DNA of 12,924 nucleotides, from contig CABRHX010000037.1 of the NCBI GenBank assembly GCA_902470805.1, positions 1-12,924 on the forward strand. The letters are read 5' to 3'. The DNA is from an uncultured Collinsella sp. GTDB lineage: Bacteria > Actinomycetota > Coriobacteriia > Coriobacteriales > Coriobacteriaceae. Below the pieces are notes generated by a model that saw only the letters and a list, made by a program, of their open reading frames with translations, ran no database searches and had not been told where the DNA came from. A program made the translations under genes and the position numbers. Shown piece after piece: positions 1 through 7,202 of this stretch (positions are counted from its first letter, which is position 1; the number at the start of each line of letters is the position of its first letter).

Positions 1-62
1 CGCAAAATGTACTGCTAGTAGGTACATCTCCATACCCCTCTACAAAAATCTGTACTTTTGCG
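1..62. promoter_or_regulatory. Inverted repeats upstream of loaP, possible operator or promoter region
   Basis: TGTAC at 8-12 is mirrored by GTACA at 22-26, and TGTAC recurs at 51-55. A wider inverted repeat pairs CGCAAAA at 1-7 with TTTTGCG at 56-62; GTAC lies next to both arms, so the arms are CGCAAAA-T-GTAC and GTAC-TTTTGCG. I see no convincing -35/-10 pair between here and the first gene. The region could hold an operator or a conserved leader of the polysaccharide locus. The function is unproven and the repeat may continue beyond the left edge of the window. Confidence 0.3.
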
Positions 63-146
63 ACTGCGCCTAACTGCGAGCGAGAAGCCTGTTCTAAACG
101 CCCCTGCATTTGCGTGCATCGCAAAGCTAAAAGAGGGGGCGAGAAC

Positions 147-737
147 ATGGAACAGACGGCACGGCGCCAAGAGCAGCTGCCGGGCGCTTTTAACGGCGCC
201 ACCACCAACAGCCAGCACGGCCGCGTCCGCTGGTATCTGGTCCACACCCCCAATGGAAAAGAGCGCGAGACCTGCGAAAAGGTTCGCCGCATTATCCCGC
301 ACAACCTTATGCAAGACGCTTTTGTGATGCAAAAGGAGTTCTGGTTTAAGCGGGACGGCGCCTGGTCGCTCCAAACCAAACCCATGTACAAGGAATATTT
401 CTTCGTCGCCACGCACGATGCCGCAGCGCTCGATAGGGCTTTGGCTCAGTTGAGCTTTGGCTGCCGCATCGCCGGCAGCAGGGAGCGGGCCTATGCGCCC
501 ATGCCGGACGATGCGCAGGACTGGTACCGCAGCGTGCTCGACGACGACGGCGTGGTGCGCAACAGCGTTGCGCGCATTGAAGACGGTGTGCTGCACATAG
601 AGCAGGGCCCACTTGTGGGGCAAGAGGCCCACGTAAAAAAGATCGACCGTCACAAGCGCTGGTGCCTGGTGGACGTGGGCGAAGGCGACTCCGCATTTAG
701 GGAGCTGCTTCCGTTAGACGTGCCGAGCAAAACGTAA
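147..737 (+). CDS. loaP: LoaP-like NusG-family transcription antiterminator
   Basis: This is a NusG paralogue that probably rides on RNA polymerase and lets it read through the long polysaccharide operon. Residues 28-104 fit the NusG N-terminal domain, starting at the RWYLVHTPNGKERETCEKV stretch and containing YKEYFFVA near 81-88. Residues 151-177 (IEQGPLVGQEAHVKKIDRHK and following) look like a C-terminal KOW motif with its Gly-x-x-Ala/Val turn. I chose the ATG at 147 because a purine-rich AGAGGGGG lies 7 bases upstream; an in-frame ATG at 114 lacks such a site. At 196 residues it is slightly longer than housekeeping NusG, with a polar N-terminal tail. LoaP proteins are known to control long EPS and antibiotic operons in Firmicutes and Actinobacteria and to need a small RNA hairpin in the target leader. 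A matching hairpin lies just downstream at 791-808. The LoaP subfamily assignment is less sure than NusG-family membership. Confidence 0.85.
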   Translation: MEQTARRQEQLPGAFNGATTNSQHGRVRWYLVHTPNGKERETCEKVRRIIPHNLMQDAFVMQKEFWFKRDGAWSLQTKPMYKEYFFVATHDAAALDRALAQLSFGCRIAGSRERAYAPMPDDAQDWYRSVLDDDGVVRNSVARIEDGVLHIEQGPLVGQEAHVKKIDRHKRWCLVDVGEGDSAFRELLPLDVPSKT

Positions 738-750
738 GGAAGACGTTACG
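733..750 (+). promoter_or_regulatory. Small stem-loop at the loaP stop codon
   Basis: CGTAA at 733-737 pairs with TTACG at 746-750 around an 8-base loop. The left arm contains the loaP stop codon. The stem is only 5 bp and no T-run follows, so it is not a convincing terminator. It may be part of the folded leader of the downstream operon, or chance. Confidence 0.2.
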
Positions 751-790
751 CCGGCAATTTATTTGGTTTTTGAATTTGTGGATTGGGGGG

Positions 791-808
791 GTTCCTGGGG
801 ACAGGAAC
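791..808 (+). promoter_or_regulatory. GNRA-loop RNA hairpin in the operon leader, candidate LoaP target
   Basis: GTTCCTG at 791-797 and CAGGAAC at 802-808 form a perfect 7-bp stem closed by the tetraloop GGGA, which fits the stable GNRA loop class. It lies 53 bases after the loaP stop and 12 bases before the likely start of the priming transferase. Five T residues (813-817) follow the stem after a 4-base gap, so it could alternatively be a weak intrinsic terminator or attenuator. LoaP is known to bind a small RNA hairpin in the 5' leader of its target operons. Position and compactness make this the best candidate here. A run of seven Gs (785-791) sits on its 5' side. Confidence 0.5.
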
Positions 809-820
809 GAAATTTTTATT

Positions 821-1621
821 GTGACTACTAAAGAAGTAACAGAGGATAATGCGCCCGTGGGCGCGGCGCTCATTGCTCAGGCCATGGACCGGCGCGAGAG
901 CGCGGCGGGCGCCGGTGCCGGCTCCGCTGCAAGCACGGGCACGATGAGCCTCCCAGGCTCGCCAGAGTTTGCCGCAGAGTCCCGCGCGCTCGACACGAGG
1001 TCGCTTGGCTACCGCTTCGTCAAGCGCACCTTCGACATCGCGTTCAGCGCGTGCGTCTGCGTCGTGGGGCTCATCCCTGGCGCGGTGCTCTGTGCGTTCA
1101 TTGCGGCCGATACCAAGGGCGCACCCATCTACGCTCACGAGCGCGCGGGGCGCTTCGGTCGCCCCATCCGCGTGCTCAAGTTCCGCTCCATGGTCGCCGA
1201 CGCCAACGACGTGGAGAAGTACCTCAGCCCCGAGCAGATCGAGGAGTGGCACCGCGAGCGGAAGGTCACAAACGATCCCCGCATCACCAAGCTAGGCCGC
1301 GTCCTGCGCAAGACTTCCCTGGACGAGCTGCCCCAGTTCTTCAACGTGCTCGCGGGCCAGCTCTCCGTCATCGGCCCTCGCGCCATCACCTACGAGGAGC
1401 TCGGGAACTTTACGCACGAGCAACAGGTGCAGGTGCTTGCCGTCCCGCAGGGCATTACCGGTGCCTGGCAGTCGGGCCCGCGCAACCTCGCGACCTTCGA
1501 GAACGGCCTGCGCCAGGAGTTCGAGCTTGCCTACGCGAAGGGTGCCAGCCTCAAGGCAGACTGGAAGGTCTTCTTCAAGACCTTTGGCGTCATGTTCGGC
1601 AAGAAGAAGACGGGGAGGTAG
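821..1621 (+). CDS. Priming sugar transferase (polyprenyl-phosphate phosphoglycosyltransferase)
   Basis: This is a monotopic phosphoglycosyltransferase of the bacterial sugar transferase family (WbaP/PglC catalytic domain). It moves a sugar-1-phosphate from a nucleotide sugar to undecaprenyl phosphate and starts each repeat unit at the inner face of the membrane. Counting from 821, a single hydrophobic re-entrant segment lies near residues 72-95. KFRSM is at 120-124, the catalytic Asp-Glu dyad is in SLDELPQ at 166-172, and NVLAGQLSVIGPR is at 175-187. It lacks the four-helix N-terminal part of full-length WbaP and instead has about 60 mostly polar, Gly/Ala-rich residues. The start is uncertain. 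The GTG at 821 keeps the leader hairpin untranslated, a TTG at 770 would translate through it, and a GTG at 857 follows an AGAGGA. The sugar (galactose, glucose or a HexNAc) cannot be read from the sequence. Confidence 0.9.
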   Translation: MTTKEVTEDNAPVGAALIAQAMDRRESAAGAGAGSAASTGTMSLPGSPEFAAESRALDTRSLGYRFVKRTFDIAFSACVCVVGLIPGAVLCAFIAADTKGAPIYAHERAGRFGRPIRVLKFRSMVADANDVEKYLSPEQIEEWHRERKVTNDPRITKLGRVLRKTSLDELPQFFNVLAGQLSVIGPRAITYEELGNFTHEQQVQVLAVPQGITGAWQSGPRNLATFENGLRQEFELAYAKGASLKADWKVFFKTFGVMFGKKKTGR

Positions 1622-1624
1622 CGC

Positions 1625-2542
1625 ATGAGTGCTGACAAACCCCTCGTCTCGATCGTGGTGCCGACCTACAAGCGCTCTGACAGGATTCGCGTGGCCCTGG
1701 ACTCAATCGCCGCGCAGGACTACGGCGCGGAGAACATCGAACTGATTGTAGTGAGCGACAATCGGCCGGAGTGGCCGGAAAGCGCCGAGACTGACGCGGC
1801 GGTCGCCCCCTATGCCGCGAGCCTTCCGCACTTTAGGCTGCTGCACACCTCCGGCCAGACCGGCGGCGGGGCGGCGCGCAACTACGCCTGCCGCCAGGCG
1901 ACGGGCGAGTACCTCACGTTCCTCGACGATGACGACGAGTTCCTGCCTGACAAGGTGTCCACCCAGGTCGCCTTCATGCAGGAAAACTCCCTCGACATGA
2001 GCTGGCAGGATGTCTCGTGGTATGACGAACGTGGCCGGCTTGTGGAGCACCGCAGGCTCGACCATTGCGAGGACTTCTCCACCGAGGGTCTGCTGCGCGC
2101 GCACCTCCTAACGCCGATAAGCCCAACGGCCATCTATATGCTCAGGCGCGACCTGTTCGACCGCACTGAGGGTTTCGGCGAGGTGGCGACCGGCCAAGAC
2201 TGGTGGCTGATGCTGCGCTGCATAGAGGCTGGCGCCCACATGGGCTACATGCCCGAGGTGCACGTGAGGCAGTACCTCCATTCCGGCGAGAGGCTCTCGC
2301 TTGGCAAGAACAAGGTAAACGGCGAGGTCGCAAGGCACGAGGTGGTGCGCGGCTACTACCCGCGCCTCAGCAAGAAGGATGTGCGCTACATCGAATTTCG
2401 CCACAACGCCGTGCTCGCCTTCGCTATGAAGCGCAGCAACCAGCCAGGCCAGGCTGTGATTTACGCCTTAAAGGCCATTGCCTCATCGCCCGCCGCCTGC
2501 GTCTCTGAGGCGCTGAAGTTCTTCGGCAAGGCGAAATCCTAA
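1625..2542 (+). CDS. Family 2 glycosyltransferase (GT-A fold)
   Basis: This is a cytoplasmic, inverting GT2-type glycosyltransferase likely to add a sugar to the lipid-linked repeat unit. The N-terminal nucleotide-binding region reads VSIVVPTYKRSDRIRVALDS at residues 8-27. ARNYACRQATGEYLTFLDDD at 84-103 holds the metal-binding DxD equivalent (four Asp at 101-104). QDWW at 191-194 is in the usual place of the catalytic-base ED/QD motif. The 305-residue length fits a single-domain GT2 enzyme, and no transmembrane segment is seen. The ATG at 1625 lies 3 bases after the preceding stop with a GGGGAGG site about 7 bases upstream, which indicates translational coupling. Donor and acceptor are not predictable; a hexose or uronosyl donor would fit the neighbours. 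Confidence 0.92.
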   Translation: MSADKPLVSIVVPTYKRSDRIRVALDSIAAQDYGAENIELIVVSDNRPEWPESAETDAAVAPYAASLPHFRLLHTSGQTGGGAARNYACRQATGEYLTFLDDDDEFLPDKVSTQVAFMQENSLDMSWQDVSWYDERGRLVEHRRLDHCEDFSTEGLLRAHLLTPISPTAIYMLRRDLFDRTEGFGEVATGQDWWLMLRCIEAGAHMGYMPEVHVRQYLHSGERLSLGKNKVNGEVARHEVVRGYYPRLSKKDVRYIEFRHNAVLAFAMKRSNQPGQAVIYALKAIASSPAACVSEALKFFGKAKS

Positions 2543-2585
2543 CTATTTCATATGTGTGCCTGCTCTTAACGAAAGGTTGAATGAT

Positions 2586-3857
2586 ATGTCCGAAAAAATG
2601 AAGATAGCAGTTGCCGGCACCGGCTATGTGGGGCTCTCGTTGGCCGTTCTGCTCTCGCAGCACAACGAGGTGCGCGCGCTCGACATCGTCTCCGAGAAGG
2701 TAGAGAAGATTAACGCTTTTCAGTCGCCCATCCAGGACGACGAGATTGAGCTCTTCCTGGCCGAGGCTAAGGCGGGCACGAGGAAGCTCGACCTGCATGC
2801 AACCGTGGACGTCGCCGAGGCCTATACAGGCGCGGATTTCGCCATCGTGGCCACGCCAACGAACTACGACTCGGACCGCAACTTTTTCGACACCTCGTCT
2901 GTTGAAGCCGCAATTTCGGCAATCCGCTCGGTGAACCCGACGGCCTGGATTGTCATCAAGTCGACCATCCCTGTGGGTTACACTTCGTCGCTTCGCGAGA
3001 CGCTTGGCGACAGCCGCATCATCTTCAGCCCCGAGTTCCTTCGAGAGAGCAAGGCGCTCTACGATAATTTGCACCCTAGCCGCATCGTTGTGGGCGCGCC
3101 CAAGGACGACGAGGAAGCTGTGAAGGCCGCAAAGACGTTTGCTGGGCTGCTCGCCCAAGGCGTCGGCCCCGCCGAGCTTGAGCGCACCAACCCTGATGGC
3201 ACGACGGGCATCCCGCAGCTCGTTCTTGGTACCACCGAGGCGGAGGCCGTGAAGCTGTTCGCCAACACCTACCTGGCACTTCGCGTGGCGTACTTCAATG
3301 AGCTGGACACTTACTGCGAGATGAGGGGACTCAACACCAAGGACGTCATCGATGGCGTGTGCCTAGAGCCCCGCATTGGCTCCCACTACAACAACCCCTC
3401 CTTCGGCTACGGCGGCTACTGCCTGCCCAAGGACACCAAGCAGTTGCTGGCCAACTATAAGGACGTGCCTCAGAACCTTATCGAGGCCATCGTCGATGCC
3501 AACCGCACTCGCAAGGACTACATTGCAGACGAGGTACTGCAACTGCTGTGGGACAAGGTATACGAAGGCAAGGAGAAGCCCGTGGCGGGCGTGTACCGCC
3601 TGACCATGAAGTCGAACTCCGACAATTTCCGCGCCAGTTCCATCCAGGGCGTTATGAAGCGCGTGAAGGCCAAGGGAGTGCCGGTCGTTGTCTACGAGCC
3701 AACGCTGGACGCGCCGGAATTCTTCGGTTCCGAGGTGACGCATGACCTTGAGAGGTTCAAGGCCGAGTGCGACGTGATCATTGCCAACCGGTGGAGCGAC
3801 GATCTGGCCGATGTTGCCGGCAAGGTGTATACCCGCGACCTATTCAAGAGGGATTAG
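2586..3857 (+). CDS. ugd: UDP-glucose 6-dehydrogenase
   Basis: It oxidises UDP-glucose to UDP-glucuronate with two NAD+. The Rossmann motif AGTGYVGLS is at residues 10-18, VATPTNYD at 88-95 and KSTIPVGYT at 125-133. The substrate-region signature SPEFLRESKALYDNLHPSRI is at 148-167. The conserved Lys/Asn segment KLFANTYLALRVAYFNELDT is at 223-242. The active-site Cys279 lies in YGGYCLPKDT. The 423-residue length and the C-terminal domain (ANRWSDD near the end) match HasB/Ugd-type enzymes. I chose the ATG at 2586 because GAAAGG lies about 10 bases upstream; a GTG at 2556 is also in frame but adds an unconserved tail. It supplies UDP-GlcA, which the 4-epimerase at the other end of the operon can use and which makes sense of the C5-epimerase homologue. 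Confidence 0.95.
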   Translation: MSEKMKIAVAGTGYVGLSLAVLLSQHNEVRALDIVSEKVEKINAFQSPIQDDEIELFLAEAKAGTRKLDLHATVDVAEAYTGADFAIVATPTNYDSDRNFFDTSSVEAAISAIRSVNPTAWIVIKSTIPVGYTSSLRETLGDSRIIFSPEFLRESKALYDNLHPSRIVVGAPKDDEEAVKAAKTFAGLLAQGVGPAELERTNPDGTTGIPQLVLGTTEAEAVKLFANTYLALRVAYFNELDTYCEMRGLNTKDVIDGVCLEPRIGSHYNNPSFGYGGYCLPKDTKQLLANYKDVPQNLIEAIVDANRTRKDYIADEVLQLLWDKVYEGKEKPVAGVYRLTMKSNSDNFRASSIQGVMKRVKAKGVPVVVYEPTLDAPEFFGSEVTHDLERFKAECDVIIANRWSDDLADVAGKVYTRDLFKRD

Positions 3858-3862
3858 TATTT

Positions 3863-5155
3863 GTGGCGATTACTGCTGATAAAAAAAAGAGACGGCTGCT
3901 CCTTCTGACGAGGAGGTTCCCCTTTAACCGCGGCGAGGTCGCCGCTGAGTCCTATCTCGAGAACGAGATAGGCGTTCTTTCGACCTATTTCGACGAGGTG
4001 CTCGCCGTGGGGACCGAGGCGCAGCCGGGTGACGCGCCCACCTGCGCGCTGCCGGGCAATGTGACGCCCCTGGCCTTGGGTTGCGGTAATACCTCCAAGG
4101 ACAAGGCTTTGCTTGCAGTCAAAGGGATCGCGTTTCCCCTTTTGGGCGGTGCGGACGTTCGTGAGGCCTATGCCACAGAATCCGTTCATGGAATCGGAAA
4201 GCGCGTGTTTCGGGGCTACTTTGCCGCGAGGGCGAAGGCAAAGGCGGACGTGCTTGCGGAGGAACTGGTCCGCTTTGGCTTTGAGCCCACGCACATATAC
4301 AGCTTTTGGCTTTACGACACCGCTTTGGTCGCTGCTTGGCTGACCGGCACGTACCCATGTGCACGCGCCGTTGCGCGTGCACATGGGTACGATCTGTATG
4401 CAGATCGTACCGATGTGCATTATTTGCCCTTCCGGGGATACCTCCTATCCAAGCTTTCCGGAGTGCTTCCCTGCTCGAAAGACGGGGAGGAATACATAAA
4501 CGCGAACTGGCCGGGCCATGAGGGCAAGGTGACGACCTCCTATCTCGGAACGCGGGAGATGCCAGACAAGTCCGGCGAGCCGTTGACCTGCCCGTTGCGG
4601 GTCATCTCGTGCTCGCGTATTGTCGACGTTAAGCGCGTGCCTCTTCTTGCTAAGGCTGTCACCCTTCTTGATGCCGAAGGGCTTCGCGTCGAATGGACCC
4701 ATTACGGCGACGGCCCACAGCTCGAGGAGGCGAGGGCCGCCTGCTCGTTGCTGACGCACTCCACCGCGAAGTTCGCGGGGGCTTTGCCGAACGACGCGCT
4801 TTTGGGGGAGTACGCAGCGAAGCATTTCGACGTCTTCGTGAACGTCTCGTCAAGCGAGGGCCTGCCGCTTTCGATCATGGAGGCCTGCGGATTCGGCATT
4901 CCCGTCATCGCCACGGACGTTGGCGGAACCCACGAGATAGTAAGCGATGGCGTCAACGGCTTTCTCCTACCTAGCGACTGTGGACCGGAAGATGTCGCCG
5001 CGGCCATAAAGCGATTCGTCTTTTTGGGCAAGGCCGAAGGGTCTTCTATGAGGCGCGCTGCAAGGGCCGTTTGGGAGAGGGACTTCCGTTTGGAGGCCAA
5101 CGTGGAGGGGCTTGTGCGCTCGCTCGGAGTCGATTACAGAAACGAAGGTGAATGA
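3863..5155 (+). CDS. Family 4 glycosyltransferase (GT-B fold)
   Basis: This is a retaining GT4-type glycosyltransferase of about 430 residues, probably cytosolic and loosely membrane-bound. The N-terminal acceptor domain contains LLLLTRRFPFNRGE at residues 12-25 and the family-typical RAHGYDLY at 172-179 followed by YLPFR. The C-terminal nucleotide-binding domain starts near 246 (RVISCSRIVDVKR). It has the E-x7-E motif EGLPLSIME at 332-340 and IPVIATDVGGTHEIV at 346-360. The GTG at 3863 is preferred: AGAGGGA ends 9 bases upstream and the conserved protein starts there. Longer in-frame starts would lie inside ugd. Its stop overlaps the next ATG (ATGA), a sign of coupling. Codons for residues 163-186 build two overlapping long palindromes (4351-4420), although the encoded protein still looks like the normal family sequence. 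The sugar specificity is unknown. Confidence 0.92.
   Translation: MAITADKKKRRLLLLTRRFPFNRGEVAAESYLENEIGVLSTYFDEVLAVGTEAQPGDAPTCALPGNVTPLALGCGNTSKDKALLAVKGIAFPLLGGADVREAYATESVHGIGKRVFRGYFAARAKAKADVLAEELVRFGFEPTHIYSFWLYDTALVAAWLTGTYPCARAVARAHGYDLYADRTDVHYLPFRGYLLSKLSGVLPCSKDGEEYINANWPGHEGKVTTSYLGTREMPDKSGEPLTCPLRVISCSRIVDVKRVPLLAKAVTLLDAEGLRVEWTHYGDGPQLEEARAACSLLTHSTAKFAGALPNDALLGEYAAKHFDVFVNVSSSEGLPLSIMEACGFGIPVIATDVGGTHEIVSDGVNGFLLPSDCGPEDVAAAIKRFVFLGKAEGSSMRRAARAVWERDFRLEANVEGLVRSLGVDYRNEGE
4351..4390. repeat. Perfect 18-bp inverted repeat with 4-base loop, inside the GT4 gene
   Basis: The arm at 4351-4368 (GTACCCATGTGCACGCGC) is the exact reverse complement of 4373-4390, separated by CGTT. 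It lies in coding sequence for residues 163-176, including the conserved RAHG. In RNA it would form a very stable hairpin. No T-run follows, so it is not an intrinsic terminator. Its right arm is also the left arm of the hairpin at 4377-4420. Confidence 0.9.
4377..4420. repeat. Second, overlapping 20-bp inverted repeat sharing an arm with the first
   Basis: The arm at 4377-4396 pairs with 4401-4420 around the loop TATG. The inner 10 bp (4387-4396 with 4401-4410) are perfect. The full arms pair except for one internal mismatch and an outermost G·U in RNA. As a result 4407-4419 is a 12-of-13 copy of 4351-4363, and the segment 4377-4390 can pair either upstream or downstream. The two hairpins are mutually exclusive in their full form. 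Confidence 0.88.
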
Positions 5156-6102
5156 TGGGCCAGATTGCGCAGAAGATGACCATGCTCAAAAGGTGGAGCA
5201 AAATGCTCACTGGCAAGACGGCTGTGGCCGTAGAGCAGAGCTTGGGCAGGGCCTATAATGTCGGACAGTTGTCCGGGTACTACAACGATTTGACCGGCAA
5301 GGTCACTGGCAGTACTCTGCTCGACGAGGGCGGTGTCCCTGTTAGCGTCATCGCCGGTGGGGCGCGGGTGCATTTCCCCATCGCCATTTTCCAATACGGT
5401 TTGGGCTGTTACGACTTGAGCATTCTCAGGTCGGATGAAGTTGAGCGCTTTCTCGACGCACTAAGGGTATGCTCGGATTGGGCGATCGGCGCCCAGCGGG
5501 ATGACGGCTCTTGGGACGCATTTGGTCCGATAGGCAGCGCTAAGTACTCCGTCTCCTCGATGGCCCAAGGCGAGGGGTGCTCGATGCTGCTGAGGGCCCA
5601 TGCGGCTTTCGGGGACGAGTGCTATAGAGTTGCGGCGCTGAAAGCTGCCGAGTTCATGCTTATCGACATGGACAATGGCGGCGTGTCGTCGCATGACGGG
5701 GGAGAACTGTTCCTGGAGGAGTACCCTCAACGCCCCAGGCGCAGTGTCATGAACGGTTGGGTGTTTAGCCTTTTCGGTCTCTATGACGCATCGTTGGTCG
5801 ACGCGCGCTTCGCCGGGCCATTCAAGCACTCTGCGGAGACGTTGGCTTGCCATTTGGATGACTACGACGCCGGCTTCTGGTCTTATTACGACATGGAAAA
5901 GCGTATCGCCTCTCCCGCCTACCATCATCTACATATAGCGCAGCTCCGCGCAATGGCGGATCTTTCAGGCGACGCAAGGTTCGCGGTGAAGGCCGAGGTA
6001 TACGAGCGCTATCAGGAATCTCCGGCCAACCGCAGGAAGGCGATTGCTAAAAAGGCGCTGCAGAAGCTGATCGAGAAATCCGATGCGGTGATCGTCCAAT
6101 GA
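5152..6102 (+). CDS. D-glucuronyl C5-epimerase family protein
   Basis: The sequence matches the C-terminal catalytic domain of D-glucuronyl C5-epimerases, which in animals turn D-GlcA into L-IdoA within heparan sulfate chains. Visible landmarks are HFPIAIFQYGLGCYD (residues 74-88, compare PIQIAQYGLSHYS in the animal enzyme), QRDDGSWDAF (115-124), SMAQGEGCSMLLRAH (136-150), EYPQ (190-193), NGWVFSLFGLYDA (201-213), WSYYD (243-247) and YHHLHIAQLRAM (257-268). The last three carry Tyr and His residues in the region of the animal catalytic tyrosines. It has 316 residues and no signal peptide or membrane segment, so it should act in the cytoplasm, perhaps on the lipid-linked unit before flipping. 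The ATG at 5152 overlaps the upstream stop; ATG 5155 has better spacing from AAGG. It overlaps the next gene by ATGA. The family call is fairly secure; actual GlcA-to-IdoA activity is inference. Confidence 0.82.
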   Translation: MMGQIAQKMTMLKRWSKMLTGKTAVAVEQSLGRAYNVGQLSGYYNDLTGKVTGSTLLDEGGVPVSVIAGGARVHFPIAIFQYGLGCYDLSILRSDEVERFLDALRVCSDWAIGAQRDDGSWDAFGPIGSAKYSVSSMAQGEGCSMLLRAHAAFGDECYRVAALKAAEFMLIDMDNGGVSSHDGGELFLEEYPQRPRRSVMNGWVFSLFGLYDASLVDARFAGPFKHSAETLACHLDDYDAGFWSYYDMEKRIASPAYHHLHIAQLRAMADLSGDARFAVKAEVYERYQESPANRRKAIAKKALQKLIEKSDAVIVQ

Positions 6103-7202
6103 AGAAGGCCCTCTATATCGTGACCTCGATGGACACCGGCGGGGCCGAGACGGTATTCATGAAGTATTACCGGGCTTTGGACAAGTCGCGCTATCAGCTC
6201 GACTTCTGTGTGTCGTCCGACGTGCCGGGCTTTTACGACGCCGAAATCGAGTCGATGGGCGGCAGAATTGTGCACACAGTCAAGAAGACCGAGGCCGGGC
6301 CGGTCGCTTCGTTCAAGCGGCTCATGCAGATAGCCCGGGACGGCGGTTATTGCTGTGCTGTCAGGTCGTCTCAGCACAGCCTTTCCTGTCTTGATTTGCT
6401 CGCCATGAGATTCGGAGGCGTGTCCAGAACCATATTCAGGTCAAGCAACACGGGTACAGTTTCGAACAGCAAAAAGGAGACCCTGCTGCACAATCTTTTC
6501 AAGCCCCTTGTCAGGGTTGCGGCGACCGACTTCGCCGCCCCGTCTACCGAGGCGGGCGTCTACATGTTCGGCAAGGCGGGGGTATCGGGGCCGCGTTTCC
6601 ATCTCATGAAGAACGCGCTCAACCTCGAGGACTACGCCTATGACGCTTCGACACGGGACGATGTTAAGCGCGAACTGGGCGTTCCTGCCGAGTCCTATGT
6701 CGTCGGGCACGTCGGGAGGTTCAGTGAGCAGAAGAACCACCTCTTCCTTGTCGATGTTTTTGCTGAAATCGCCCGGAGAAGGCCAGACGCCGTCCTCATT
6801 CTCGTCGGCAAAGGCGAGACACGCACGGCCGTTGAGAGGCGCGTTGCCGAGCTCGGATTGACCGATAGGGTGGTGTTTGCCGGGGTTAGGAGCGATGTCC
6901 GCCGTCTCTATTCGGCTATGGACGTCTTCATCTTCCCCTCTGTCTACGAAGGCCTGCCGAACGTCGTCGTCGAGGCGCAGGCAAACGGACTCCCTTGCGT
7001 GATTAGCGACTCCATCACGCGGGAGGTTGGCATTTGCGAGAACGTCGTTTACAAAAGTCTGGGCGACGCTCTGGACGAATGGGCCGACGCCGCGCTCTCC
7101 GCGGATCGCATAGGGTCAAGCGCCAGTGCGAGGGATTTGAAAGGCTCGGGCTATGAAATCAATTCGGAGCTTCCCGGTTTCGTGAGGCTGGTATTCGGAT
7201 GA
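6099..7202 (+). CDS. Family 4 glycosyltransferase, EpsF-like
   Basis: This is a GT4 (GT-B fold) glycosyltransferase of 367 residues. The N-terminus KKALYIVTSMDTGGAETVFM (residues 2-21) has the Gly-Gly-Ala-Glu turn typical of EpsF/CapM-like enzymes. The linker motif NALNLEDY is at 172-179 and the start of the donor domain GHVGRFSEQKNH at 203-214. The E-x7-E motif EGLPNVVVE is at 284-292, followed by AQANGLPCVISD. It has no signal peptide and is probably a peripheral cytoplasmic enzyme that extends the repeat unit. The start codon overlaps the C5-epimerase stop (ATGA) and its own stop overlaps the polymerase gene the same way, so the three genes form one tightly coupled block. The substrate is unknown. 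Confidence 0.92.
   Translation: MKKALYIVTSMDTGGAETVFMKYYRALDKSRYQLDFCVSSDVPGFYDAEIESMGGRIVHTVKKTEAGPVASFKRLMQIARDGGYCCAVRSSQHSLSCLDLLAMRFGGVSRTIFRSSNTGTVSNSKKETLLHNLFKPLVRVAATDFAAPSTEAGVYMFGKAGVSGPRFHLMKNALNLEDYAYDASTRDDVKRELGVPAESYVVGHVGRFSEQKNHLFLVDVFAEIARRRPDAVLILVGKGETRTAVERRVAELGLTDRVVFAGVRSDVRRLYSAMDVFIFPSVYEGLPNVVVEAQANGLPCVISDSITREVGICENVVYKSLGDALDEWADAALSADRIGSSASARDLKGSGYEINSELPGFVRLVFG
6352..6380. repeat. 9-bp perfect inverted repeat inside the second GT4 gene
   Basis: GCTGTGCTG at 6352-6360 is the exact reverse complement of CAGCACAGC at 6372-6380 around an 11-base loop. It codes for part of CCAVRSSQHSL, so it may be a by-product of codon choice. I note it because several other palindromes occur in this operon. 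Confidence 0.5.

Noticed and set aside
15..653. Long open frame on the minus strand opposite loaP
   Set aside because: The + strand frame has clear NusG and KOW motifs and a ribosome site. The minus frame has no recognisable motif and is a shadow of GC-rich coding sequence. The same applies to the other long antisense frames under the ugd, GT and epimerase genes.
770..820. N-terminal extension of the priming transferase from a TTG at 770
   Set aside because: It has no ribosome site, would translate the leader hairpin, and adds residues not typical of the family.
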